A stretch of 64,000 nt of DNA from Neonectria sp. B-13. Its lineage: Eukaryota; Ascomycota; Sordariomycetes; Hypocreales; Nectriaceae. Below the pieces are notes generated by a model. It ran no database searches. It saw only the letters and a list, made by a program, of their open reading frames with translations, and had not been told where the DNA came from. A program made the position numbers and the translations under genes. The stretch's first letter is position 1. Each line of letters opens with the position of its first letter. This document shows, in pieces, positions 33,755 through 45,449 of the stretch. The DNA is taken from the NCBI GenBank assembly GCA_002682825.1, contig NOKP01000014.1, positions 817,559 to 881,558 of the forward strand. The letters are read 5' to 3'.

Positions 33755-35535
33755 ATGTTTGGCAACAGCTCAAACTCGACTGGCAACAAATCCGAGACTG
33801 ATTTCAAATCCGACAAGCCCCCTTCCCCGGAAGGTAGCCCCGGCCCCAGCGCACCCGCTATCAAGGCGACGGATAAGGCAACAGACAAGGCGCTGGACAA
33901 GGCAACGGACAAGGCGGCGAGCGGCGAGAAGCGCAGCGGAAATGGTAGCCCTCCCACTCGTCAGGATATCGGCGGCCCCTCGGATAAGAAGCGCAGGAGT
34001 AGTAGTGTCAGCAGTAAGGCCAGTAGCCTCCTTGCCTCGGCCAAAAACTCGCTGAGTTTCTCTCAGGGCAATCGTGGCCCTGCTGTTGAAATGACCTCGC
34101 AGTCGCCTCTGCAGAGGCTGGGCAAGCATGATCCCGCCCTCGCTGTGCCGCAAGGTCAGCATAACAACTCTGCTGGAGAGTCAGCTGCAGGCCCAAATTC
34201 CACGTTCCGTGTCGGTGTTTGGGAAGATAGGAACAAGAAATGCCGCCGGACCATGGAGGATACCCATGCCTTTTTGTATAACTTCATTCAAACTCCTCCC
34301 TTGACGGATGTTTCCAGCAAAGACACTTCCGAGGGAGACGATTCCGAGTCGGCCGTCCAGGATTTGGTCGAGTCGGACAATGGTTACTTCGCCATCTTTG
34401 ATGGACACGCCGGCAACTTTGCCGCAGACTGGTGCGGAAAGAAGCTGCACATCATCCTCGAGGAGCTTATACGCAAGAATCCCAACGCCCAGATCCCTGA
34501 GGTCCTGGACCTGACTTTTACGACGGCCGACGCTCAGCTGGAGAAGCTGCCACTCAAGAACAGCGGTTGCACGGCCGCCGTCGCAGTACTACGCTGGGAA
34601 GAGCGGATTTCCAGTGATCGGTCAGGCCTCGGCCTCGATTCTGCTGCCCTCAAGCCCAGCAAATCAGACGATTCCTCCCTGTCAGAGAAAGACAGGGCGA
34701 AGGTTTCGTCGGCTGCTGGAAGCGAGGTTAAAAACGCGACCGTCGAGGGTGCTAGTGCAAAGGTCAAGGCGGCTGATAACCGCCAGAGAGTCCTCTACAC
34801 GGCCAATGTGGGTGATGCCCGTATCATCCTCTGCCGAGCTGGAAAGGCACTACGGCTTTCCTATGACCACAAGGGCAGTGACGAGGTTGAAGGCAAGCGA
34901 ATCGCTGGTGCGGGCGGTTTAATCCTGAACAACCGCGTCAATGGTGTTTTGGCAGTCACCCGAGCGCTTGGCGATGCGTACATGAAAAAGCTTGTAACGG
35001 GCCACCCTTACACGACCGAGACGGTCATCCAGCCTGACAGCGATGAGTTTATCATTATCGCTTGCGATGGAGTAAGTGCAATGGAATTGAGATACTAGCT
35101 TGAAGATTCGCTGACTTGAGATAGTTGTGGGATGTTTGTACCGACCAGGATGCGGTGGATCTGGTCCGGAACGTTGAGGATCCTATCACGGCTTCAAAGC
35201 TGCTTGTGGACCATGCGCTCAACCGGTTTAGCACGGACAACCTGTCGTGTATGATCGTTCGTCTGGATCATGATCAAAACAAGGAAGTCCGGGCCGACGT
35301 GGATGCTGTCCGCGCAGCAGACAAGATTGCCAATGACACAGCGAAGAAGACTGTAGATGGCAGCATCCCCATTATAGGAGTGTCAACAATCAACAATAGC
35401 ACGTCAGAAGGGGACTTTGTGCCAACATCTTTGGACGAGGCTGTGGTGGAAGAGGAACCCGATCCCATCGACGACAAGGACAATTCGAGAAGTGCTCCGG
35501 ATGCTCCTCAGAAGAAGACAACCGCGAAGGCGTAA
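33755..35535 (+). CDS. Protein phosphatase 2C (PPM family)
   Basis: Two exons, 33755-35071 and 35125-35535 (53-nt intron), giving 575 aa. It is a Mg/Mn-dependent Ser/Thr phosphatase. Disordered N-terminus of about 140 residues with [19 protein letters not shown] repeats. The catalytic domain shows [30 protein letters not shown] (metal Asp and Gly), [66 protein letters not shown] (metal Asp, across the intron) and [11 protein letters not shown] Ser/Asp/Lys-rich insert (about residues 295-335) separates two beta strands, and a C-terminal tail of about 80 residues follows. Resembles fungal Ptc1-type enzymes, which act on stress MAPK pathways; the subtype is inferred. Start uncertain: the frame extends upstream in a basic Ser-rich sequence without ATG. 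Confidence 0.92.
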
Positions 35536-38500
35536 GGAACCAACCGTAACTGGTCATCATGGGTGAGTAGAGATGGGAAACTCGAATAGCTGCGGACGGA
35601 GTGAAAGGTTGAAACATGAATACCATACCTAGGGGGCCGAATGCATCTGCTCTGGGGCCTCTGCTCCTAGGCTTTGTTTAGATACGCGAAACCGCGCCGT
35701 TAAGTGCTGGGGCGTCTGCGAGAGAAATGGCAGGAAAGCTGTTTCTCCTGGCCGAGTCAGACTGTGATGAATGGGGAAACGGATGGTTTACAAGTACACT
35801 GAGGCATGCGCTTTTTGGGATCGCACTAAGGTCGGACGACGACGGAAGATGGAAGATGAAGAACAGGCGAAATCCAAAGCTGGGAAGCGTTTGAGAGCAG
35901 TCCTACTTGGGTCCTTGTAGGTTTATTTTATCTGTACATGTACGCGCAGCCCGTTGAAGTGGATGATGGGCGGTGGCATTGGTGCCGATGCCGGTGTTTC
36001 TGCCCCTGCATCTGGTGCTTCTGCCGTTGAGGTGGAAGTCAGTCATGAATTTAGAGATGGCCGTTTTTACCGTTGACCAACTTTCTACTTTGGCATCGGC
36101 AGAACTGTCTGTGTTTTCTACCCGGCGTGTGATGTTGGCCTAGATAGTTACGTGGCATTGCGGATGGAGGATCTCGATGGGACAAGCCACGATAGACAAC
36201 GTTCAAGCGTAGCCCGATCTGGCCTCTGTCAGGGTATGTTATGCAAGCCACCCACCAGCTTAACTTTGTAGACTACGTACTACTGAGTTTGTTGCCGTGG
36301 AACGGGGATGTACATAGTATCTATTCTCTTCACATTTCTCTGCCGTGGTCTAAAATTATATACAGGGGATTTGGATGTTGCAGGGCCACCAATTCGTACA
36401 TCAGATACTCGGTGCCGAGAAGAGCAGCTGCCTGCGGTGCAAGTAACTAAGCTAAGGGGTTGCTATTTGGGCTGGACTGGGCTAATTATAAAGAAAAACC
36501 GGATGACTTTCTCATGAGCCCGTTAATTAGGTTGCGCTACGTTAGGTTGGCAGTTGGGCCTGGCTGGGTTTGTTTGGCTAGACTGGGCGTCGACAGGGGG
36601 TCAAACAGGAGCATTGCGATGTCTCTTCTGGACTGTCCTTTCTGTTGGCGGCATAGCATATCCCTTGTTGAGATTTAGGGGATTTGGATGGAGACGCTGG
36701 CGGACGGGACAACGGGCAACACTCAGCAAGCCACATGAAACGAGGATTGTTATAGTCTACGAATGGAACTGGGTGCAGAAACCATCACTATCCAGGGGTT
36801 GGGTTCTAGCGTTTGGGCGCCTCGGTGGAGTTTTGGATGCGGGGGAAAGTATAGGTGTTGGTGGAAGCCTTGTTAGCGGTTGAAATTGAGAATGCTCGGA
36901 GCTGTTGATACGTATGAGAAGTGTGAGCGGGTTTGGCTCTGCTTTGGTGCGATGTTGCCCGATGTATTGTGAGGCGGCAGCCACTGTGACGGCGGTTGGA
37001 ATGTTGTTCAAACCTCCCCCTTAGTCTACATTGCGGAGTGGAGGATGCAACATCTCCCCGGGGCGCGTTGGCTGGCGGTTGTCGGTTATTAGTGATTAGT
37101 GGCAGACCCTGGTTGGAGCTGCCCTAGAAACGCAGCCAGCCCAATAAGGCAACGAGGATGGGCAGGGGTTGTTGATGAGATGGGCCGTGATGGGCGAGAT
37201 TGGGATATTATTGAGAAGTGGAACCCGTCGTTGCGTTCAGCATCTCGTACTGTGGTGCGTGCTATTGTGCCTTATGTACGGATTCTTCACTCGGGAAGTG
37301 GGCGGAACGAGCTTCTGTGACTTGTCGTCGATCGAGTAACAATGAAAAGAACAAAGAAGAAAGAAGAAGGAAGAAAGATAGACAACGATGCTCGGGAAAT
37401 GCAGGACAACTCAGCTCAGCTCAGCTCACCTGATGTCTATATGCATGCATCTCCGTCCCCCGGGGCCCTCTTACACGGCGGCGCACCGCCATGTCGTCCC
37501 ATGCTTTCCTTTCTTTTTTTGCCAGCGTTTTCTGTTTCGATCCGTCCCGCGTTCGCTTCCCCTCGTTCTTTTCGTTTCTTGGCAATTCTTGGACGATAGG
37601 GACCATGCCTAGCGACCTCGGCGGATGTTTCGAGGGATGCTTCAATGGAGGCGCCACCAGCTGTGCAGCCTTTAGCCGCATTGCTGGCGACCTGAATACT
37701 TCGTACAGTGCGAGCTCTCCCTAAACTCTCTGCTCTGTCCCAATCCGTATTCATGATTGCATATCCGGAACTCAATCTGGATTGTTGGAAATATGTAGAG
37801 TATAAATTACGTATCAAGTAACTTAACTAAATCCATAAACTGGGGTTCTAGTCCCTTTCTTCGCTTCTTTTCTTCTTTTCCTGCTTCTCCATTGTCTGGC
37901 GGCACCTCCCGATCAGCTCACACGAGCTTGCATCGCATCGGTTTTGCGCCGGAGAAAATTAAACCGAACCAGGCAAGACCCAACGGCCCTGTTTTTTTGT
38001 CCATTGCTTTTGCATCGCGCTGTCGTTTGATTTGCCTCTGTGTCCGCCTTGCGTTTGGCGTTGTGTCTCTGTGTGTGTTGGAAGTGTCTCGGGCGACGAC
38101 GATACTCGGTAATTCCGTTCCGACAGCACACCCTCGATACAACACGGCACAGCAGACGTCGATCGCGCGTCGTTGTCCGCCCCCCGTTTCACTAGGAATT
38201 CGCCTTCGATTCTCGTCTCCGCAACTGCAATTCCTCTTATTCTGCCCTTTTATATGCTACAAAACGCGACAGCCCGAGAAGAAACACCAAGGTCAGCCGG
38301 AAACGAAAGAAAAGGACGACTTCTATCATCCGTCGCCCAATGTCGCTGTCGCGCCGCTGCATCCACATCCACGCCGGATCCATGCCCGCAGGCTTGCCCC
38401 TGAAATCTGGTGGTACCGCCCATTGACCCGCACCACCCGCAACCCACACGCCTAAACCCGCTGCACCTTGCAACCCCCGAATTAAACATCTCCCTGCTGC

Positions 38501-38715
38501 TGCTGCTGCCCGTCTCTACAGTCCCGTCGGCAGCGAGTTTGCGTCGATTTCGGCTTCGACTTCGACTTCGTCACTCTTTTGAACCTTTGAGCAGCCTTTT
38601 TTGCACCCGGCACACTGGCACCAGCCAACTCCCCGTCGCGTTGTGCTCGCAGCCTTCCGCCATTCCCTCCTTCGCCGCCGTTTGCCCCCTTTGATCTGGC
38701 TGTGACGGAGGCGCC
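35536..38715. other. Intergenic, 3.2 kb, no gene recognised
   Basis: The left part is the 3' flank of the phosphatase. 36,000-37,400 is mixed, AT-richer sequence without convincing frames. A short AGCTC repeat lies at about 37405-37425. From about 37,850 to 38,715 the plus strand is C/T-rich and is probably the leader of the ADF-H gene. Confidence 0.5.
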
Positions 38716-41700
38716 ATGTCGCTGAATGGCTTGGACGATCCCAAGGTCCAGGAAGCCTACGAGGCCGCCTTCGCTGAACCCGGAGGATGGTATGATAATA
38801 ACCCATATGATCTGTGTCTGCGTGTCTGAGGTTTTGCTAACCTGTGCCCGTTTGCTTCGATAGGTTCCTGCTCAAGTACGCCAGTCGCGATGAAGTCGAG
38901 CTGCTCGGCCGTGGCTCAGGCGGCATCGTCGAGATGCGCACCAGGATCGCCGAATACGAAGACACCAGCCCCCTTTACGGCTTTCTGAGATACCGGAGGA
39001 GAAATGTCTTGATCAAGTATTTGCCTGAAGACTGCTCTCGCCTGATTCAAGGTCCGTTTCCACGATCTTGCCTCCACCCCTGATCTGTAATGGGCCGAAC
39101 TGACCAACCTCGACTTTTCTAGCTCGTGTGGCCGTCCATTTCAACGCCGTTTGCGAGCGATTCTCCCCCCACGACACTATCTTCGAGATCACCACCGCCA
39201 AGGAACTCAAGGACACCAAGCTCTCGGCTGCTTGCTCCTTGCACGCCGCCTCGGGTTCCAACTCGTCCGCTACGAGCTCGATACGTCGGCGACGCCTGGT
39301 TGAGATCGCAGAGGAGGAAGAGGAGGAGCAACAGCAACGAGCAAGCAAACGCCAATCCCTTGAACCGGACGGCGACAACAGCGAGCTCCAGACACCCAGG
39401 TCGGACAATGACCCAACTTCACCGACCGAACCCGTGACGCTCAACTCGGAACTCGCTTCCTCCCCCGACGAGAGGAAATTCTCCGCCTCTTCCACCTCCG
39501 AGGTGCCCAACTTCGTCGGCGTCGATGACGAAGACCCTTCTGGCGAAGCCGCCCCTCGGATGTCCTCCCAGTCCAGCCGACCCGACTATTCCAACTACAA
39601 CCCCTACAGCTACGGGAAACCGAAAGTGAAGCTTGCGCCCCGCCCTTCGCTTGAATCAGGCGGTAGACCTCGCACCGCCGGCAGTTTCCGACCCGTCTCG
39701 CAGATGCCCGCCGGTTTCAAGCTCTTTGGTAAGGGCTCTAAGAAGGGCAAGAAGGACGACGGTACCACGTCAACCGAAGACGAGCTTGCCGAAAGTGCCC
39801 TGGCCGCCAACACGCTATCAATCCCCGAGGAGGACGGCGCTGCGGATCCTGAAGTTTCTCGACCAGCCACGAGCTCTGGCGTGTCCATGATCGGAACCGT
39901 CCTGCCTGCACCACCTCCTGCGAAGGCCGTCATGTCACCAGAAAAGGCCAGGCTGATGAAGGCCATGAAACTTCGCGAGAAGAGGAAGAAGAAGAACATG
40001 GCAATTCTGCCTACGGATGCGCCGGGGCCCGACATCGACTCCCCGACGCCAAGCGAAGAGACTTTGGGGGATAAGTCGGTCGAGGACGACGACCTGGAGA
40101 CCCAGCCGCCGATGTCCAACATGGATTCCGTCATCGGCTTCGAAGCCTCTTCGTCCTCCACAAACACGGACCAGGCTTCAGAGCTGACACAGACTGATTC
40201 TCACCCCGCTAGTCCTGTTATCCCTTCCTCAGAACACGGCCAGTCCACCAAGGCATCTTCACTATCAGAGTCTACGGATGAAACCGTGCAGGACAAGAAT
40301 GAGGATGTGCCTAATGACGACAAGCTACACGGCGACGAGGATGTTCCTGCCCAAGAACCTGAGAAAGACGACGAGACGCCCTCAACTATCACTGAGAGCA
40401 ATCCTGAGGCCCCCGCAGAACTCTCAAAAACAGAGCAGACTGTTATAGACGGGCCAGTTACCGCAAAAACCATAGAGACTCCCGCGGATCACGCGGCTCC
40501 CCAAACCGATGCGCAGTCTACTGAGGAGAACCTTGGGAAATCCCTGGAGCAGGTAGCTACCACGCCAATAGCCGATAAGGATGGCATTCCAGCGCCGCCA
40601 ACATCCGCTCCAGAGGTATCGTCGAGCAGCAATGGACCCGAGACAGACCAAATTCCAGACGCGCCAGAGACAAAGGAGGGGGTTCACATGGACGCGACCG
40701 CGACCACAGTAAATAAAGATGACGAGGTGTCGATTTCACCCAAGTTGGCTCCGGCGTTGCAGATCCCCAAGTCCAAGTTTTCTGTTCAGGACCTGCGTTC
40801 TAATGCTCCCGTGCCCACTATCAACTCGCCTGACGAGAGAACTGCTGGAGAGGAGAGCTCAGCTATTCTTGCTGAGGAAGCTAATGAGAAAAACCAACAA
40901 AGGGAGACCACTTCGACTACTGCGGCAGAAACCAAGCCGAGGCGCAAGATCTTTGTTGAGCCCATCCGAACAGACTTGACAGACGCCCACCACCACCGCC
41001 ACCACCACGACGGCGCGAATATATCTGACGATGAGTCGCTGATGGACGAGCTGCAAAGTGCAACTATGCAAGAAGCAAGGCCAATGCTCGTCTCAAAGAG
41101 CCCCGTCACTCCAGTGTTCCCGAGCCCTACTAAGGGTGGGCTCTCCCCTGGCAGTGTCCGGACAGTGTCTAATCCGGTTCGCGGGACCTTCCTCGTGCCC
41201 GGTGACTTCAGCCAGAGCTCTGCACGATCAGCTAGCTCTGGCGCTGCATATCTGCAGAAGGTGGCCCAGCAGCAGGCAAGCTCCAACCTGGCCAAGAAGG
41301 CCAGCTTGGGTTCAAGTATTTCGCAGCGTATCAAGGCCCTGGAGAAGCTGTCGGCTACCACGGGAGCTGAGATTGTCCCTCCCCGAGTTCCGAGCCGGGA
41401 ACGACCGTCTTCGACGTTTTTCTCGGTCAGAAAGGGCCGCGAGACATCGAGGTCGCCATCCCTGGCTGATAGAACACCCTCGTTCACCCGGCCAGCTGCC
41501 CGCACACCACCATCGAGATCGGGGTCTAGGGATGAGTCTCCGGAGACAACCCGCCGACCGCGACGCGACCGGTCTGCCTCCGTGGCCAGTAGACTGTCCA
41601 TGTTTGAGGCACCGGGTGAGGGACACTCTCCCCCTACACCTCGAGGCCGCCCGGAGTCTATCTCAGTAACGGCCAAGATAGTTCGGGATCCGCACGCGGT

Positions 41701-42700
41701 CAAGGCGTTTGAGCCTCCCAAGGACCCATCCGAGTACAATCATCTCGAACTGACGCAGTCGCCCCTGCTGGTTGACCACCAGAAGGCGGCGGCAGTGTGG
41801 ACGCCGATGGCCCTGGATAACCCCAAGGAGACCATCCAGGAGCGGCGCATGTCCAAGGAGTCGCGGGCCAGCCAGGACGCTAAGTCGCGGCGGTCCTCGC
41901 TCAGCGTTGTGAAGGACTTCATCAAGGAGCGCCGCAAGTCAGTGACGTCCATCACGTCGGAGGTCATTGCCAACAGCACCTCCTCGCGGTCTCCCACGCG
42001 ACCCCCGTCCACTCACCAGAACAGTTCGTCCTTGTCGCAGCGCCTCTCCATCAGCAGCCGTCGATCGTCTTTTAACAGAGACCGCGAGAGCGCGTTGTCC
42101 CCCACAGCTACCGAGGGTTCCGGCTCGGGCGACGAGACCAAGTCCAACAGCGATAAGAAGAAATCTCGTGCCGGCCGCTTCATGCGTCGCCTCTCATCGC
42201 TCTCCGGATCCCGAAGCAAGATCTCAATGCCCACGAGCATCTCGCCTACGGTGACGGAGGAGGATATCCTAGAGCCTATGCGACCTGCGACTACTGGTTC
42301 GCCGTCCATCGCGTCATTCATGGGCGACGTCAATGTCCAGTTCCCCGACAATCTGCTCTGGAAACGCCGCAACCTGTGCCTTGACACCCAGGGCTACCTC
42401 GTCCTCAGCGCTCTCCCTGGACAGAGCGGCCGTGCCGCCCAGGGCACCAAGCGCTACCACATGAGCGAGTTCCGCCAGCCGTACGTACCTGATGTCGAGA
42501 TTCAGGAGCTACCCAACAGCGTTGTTCTCGACTTCATCGATGGCAGCGGTCTTCAAGTTGCCTGCGAGGACCGGGCGGGTCAGACGAGTGTCCTGCACAG
42601 TGAGCATACCCCTTCGCCCTAAGAGAGTGATGGCAACTAACATGTGTTTCTAGTCCTGCAAGATGCCCACCGCAAGTATGCCGCGTCCTTCGGACAGTGA
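38716..42700 (+). CDS. ADF-H (cofilin/drebrin-type) actin-binding protein
   Basis: Four exons: 38716-38789, 38864-39051, 39123-42599, 42654-42700; frames close to give 1,261 aa. It starts MSLNGLDDPKVQEAY. Residues of about 10-125 form an actin-depolymerising-factor homology domain of coactosin/drebrin kind: WFLLKYASRDEVELLGRG, GGIVEMRTRI, PLYGFLRYRRRNVLIKYLPE, RVAVHFNAVCERF. The next ~1,000 residues are disordered and rich in Ser, Pro, Glu and Lys, with a Lys/Arg helix (MKLREKRKKKNMA), a His run (HHHRHHH) and Ser/Arg tracts that look like phosphorylation sites. The last ~110 residues (NLLWKRRNLCLDTQGYLVL ... VLHILQDAHRKYAASFGQ) resemble a PH-like fold (inference). Expected to act at cortical actin. 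A ~75-bp piece of exon 3 (39401 on) recurs in the NLR pseudogene at 45181. Confidence 0.88.
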
Positions 42701-44535
42701 GGCATTCTTTCAAGCCCACCCTTGACCACCTGTCAACCAACATTACAGAGTCTCCTAGACTCTGTGCCATGCTCATCCCTTTGTTCTTGAGTCATGGCTT
42801 ACCAAGAAGTAATTTACAACACCAGCTGGACCTATATGCTTCATTCGGCTACCTACCTCTTCCCTGTCTACCCGACTCACCGACTCTTCTTCACCCCGCA
42901 GCGTTGACGCCTTACGACATCCCCTCCTCCTGCCTTTGCTTCTACACCGGCTTCGCTAGATGTTGGGGACCGTGTGTGTTTCTATCTCGTTTCCCGAGTT
43001 GTACAAGACGACATTGAAGAAAGCCTGCTAGCCCACCACGGGGAGACTAGTTCGCCCCTCTCACTACAACCAAATACGCGCCAACGACGCCCTTCCCTAC
43101 CACCTCCCTCTTCTCGCCATCTCATTCCACACATACAAATCGTACTTTTTTGTTTCCCTTTACTCTCAATACGCATGATACCACACAATTCTTCACACAC
43201 CTCTCTGCCGTCTTGGCACCACTCACTAAAGTCCACCCTTCTTCTTCCAATTTCTTTCCACCCCACATCTCATATTTATTCCTTGTTTGTTTTTTCTCCG
43301 ATATTATACTTTTATACTTGCCTGTTTTCTCTTCGTCTCGAAGCTTGAGCGGGCTAGCGTGATTTGGCAATGGGTTTTGGTCGGAGGGCGGGGATGTTTG
43401 GATAACTTTGTTGCGTCATCTTGTTTCGTAGCTGCGCTGGCTGTCGGAGGTTTTGTACACTATCTAAGCATTAGGAGCGCGAGAGGAAAGGGTAGCGTAG
43501 GGAAGAGGAGAAGTAAAAAGATGATTTGCTGAGGATTAAATTGTGAGATGCTTTGCTGCTTGATGTGATTGTGAGAGATGTAATGTGGTACGCGAGTGAA
43601 GACGGGGTAGCACCGTCGACTCTGAGTAAGATGTAACAGATACTCCATGTAAACATGGCATTTGGTACATTATTCTGTGATGGCTGTTGTGTGTTGTTCT
43701 GCGTTGCTCGGTCTACTTTGACAAGATGTGGAAGGAAGCTAAGACTTTTACAAACGAAAGCCATACAAGCAGCGTCATAAAAGCAAGAACTTGTCTAACA
43801 ATGATTGAAAGATCCTCTAGCCTAGCCAACATTGTCTCAGATAGACTAAAGGAACGCAGGAGATAAGATAGTAAAGAGTAGAAATTACATAACTAGGTTC
43901 TATTAGTACCAAAATGTCATGTAGCGTTAATCTACAGATTTCTCCGCACGTTGAATTTCTCACCTTAGCCTGTCGTTTTAAGCCGTCTAAGCCGTGACTT
44001 CAATATCGCAAATGGTAGATGGGGCTGGGTGTGATGCCAAGGTTGAGGGCAAAATCCGAACCAGCTAGGCTCGAGATGAGAGTTCACTCTGTGACACGTT
44101 TCTAAACACAGCAAATGCAACATATTAGGTCCTTTCATTGAGAGTTACCCTGCAAAATTTAATTTCTAAAGCGAAGCTAAGTATCAGCTGTTCGTCAAAG
44201 GCGTTTACGATGTAACAGTGATCATAGAGGCAAGCGTTTGATCGAGGCCAGTTGATAATTCTCAACCCCGTCTGCCTGCCTCTCATCTATATTTGCCTGG
44301 ACTGCAAAACAACAACCCTTAAGTAATGATTCTAGTCGCAACAACTAAGAAATAAGTATAGTTTGCATGATGTCCGAGAAGCTGTGACAGATCCACAACG
44401 TGAAAAGCCAAAGCTAGAGGCACCACTGGTAATGAGGTGACATGTTACATAGATCTAAGGGCGTGCAGCTAAGAATGGCTTGAATGTAGGCCTTAAATAA
44501 GTAAACCCCTTAGGCTGTAATGTCGCCCCATGATT
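42701..44535. other. 3' flank of ADF-H gene and AT-rich tract
   Basis: C/T-rich 3' UTR to about 43,350, then increasingly AT-rich DNA from about 43,780. No gene or clear transposon. The AT-rich tract continues into the NLR remnant, suggesting a decayed accessory patch. Confidence 0.5.
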
Positions 44536-45449
44536 TCATAGCAGCTTGACTACTGCTTGGTGCTCTCCCCTCAAGGCCGCATGAAGAGCTGTTGAGTGTC
44601 CCCCGCAGCGGGCATTGACATCAGCACTATTTTCTATCAGCAGCCTTACAAACTCGACGATACCACGACTGGCTACCTCTTCGAGAATAATCCTGGCAAT
44701 ATCAGGCCCTTTTACCTTGGGTTCAAGATAGGCGTTAACATCAGCACCCCCCTCTATCAATGCTCTCATTAAACTCGCACTGGTTGATGTCCTCGCTGCC
44801 TTTGAAGGGAGTGTAGCCCCCTTTTCAAGCAGCAACTTAGTCAAACTCTCGTCGCCCCTAAGCACCACAATCCCGAGGGTCAGTTTCATAAAATCAGACT
44901 TCACTCTTTCGAAAGCCTCTTTGCTGCAGAAGGCAAAGTGTTGAGGACTTATTTCGGCGCCGTACTCAATGAGTAGCCGTACTATACCCTGGAAGTCTGA
45001 AGCAACCATTAGAGACGCCTGGATGTCTGCAAACGCGCCGTTCTCAAGTAATAGCCGGGCTATTCTCTTGTGGTCTTGCTTGGATGCCAGTCAGAGAGCT
45101 GTTATTATGGTGCATTCAGTTTTGTCGTTAACGTCGACGCTATTATGATCGGAAGGCGTGCGATTGATTCGTGGCCCAAGTCGGACAATGACCCAGCTTC
45201 ACCGACCGAGCCCGTGACGCTCAACTTTGAACTCGCATCCTCCCCCGACTCGAAGAAACTTCTCTCGGTATACTGTTTTCGCAGAGAAGTCAACAGCGTG
45301 AGGAGTGTACCAAGTTTCTTGATCGTCTGGGTGATGACTGATTCGCGGGATTTGTATGCGTCGTAGAAGTCCACAAGACCTTTAGTGACCTGGAGTCCTA
45401 GCGAAACGAGACCTGCAACGCTTGCTGCTACGGAGAGTCCATCGGTCAT
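44536..45449 (-). pseudogene. Broken NLR (STAND)-ankyrin gene remnant
   Basis: The 5' part, ATG at 45449 to about 45266, encodes MTDGLSVAASVAGLVSLG... QVTKGLVDFYDAYKSRES ... LLTSLRKQY. This is the helical N-terminal domain common at the head of fungal NACHT/ankyrin NLR-like proteins. The 3' part (about 45171-44536) encodes ankyrin repeats in another frame: VDVNDKTECTIITAL, LASKQDHKRIARLLLENGA, RLLIEYGAEI, RALIEGGADVN, RLLIENSADVNARCG, then a stop inside a repeat (AVVKLL). The NACHT domain is absent. There is an in-frame TGA at 45093-45091 where ankyrin repeats usually have Trp, and the two parts are out of frame. Between them sits a fragment of the ADF-H gene. Non-functional by these criteria. 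Fungal NLRs are linked to allorecognition and programmed cell death (family knowledge). Confidence 0.85.
45175..45262 (+). repeat. Captured fragment of the ADF-H gene exon 3
   Basis: 45181-45240 matches 39401-39460 at 55 of 60 bases in the same orientation (constant offset 5,780), and weaker identity continues for about 20 bases. The conceptual peptide SDNDPASPTEPVTLN parallels SDNDPTSPTEPVTLN in the actin-binding protein. The fragment separates the N-terminal and ankyrin parts of the broken NLR gene. It is too short to be a functional domain. Confidence 0.9.

Noticed and set aside
33496..33957. 153-aa hydrophobic minus-strand frame
   Set aside because: It is a shadow of the phosphatase leader and N-terminus, where pyrimidine-rich sequence reads as Leu/Val/Ala on the other strand.
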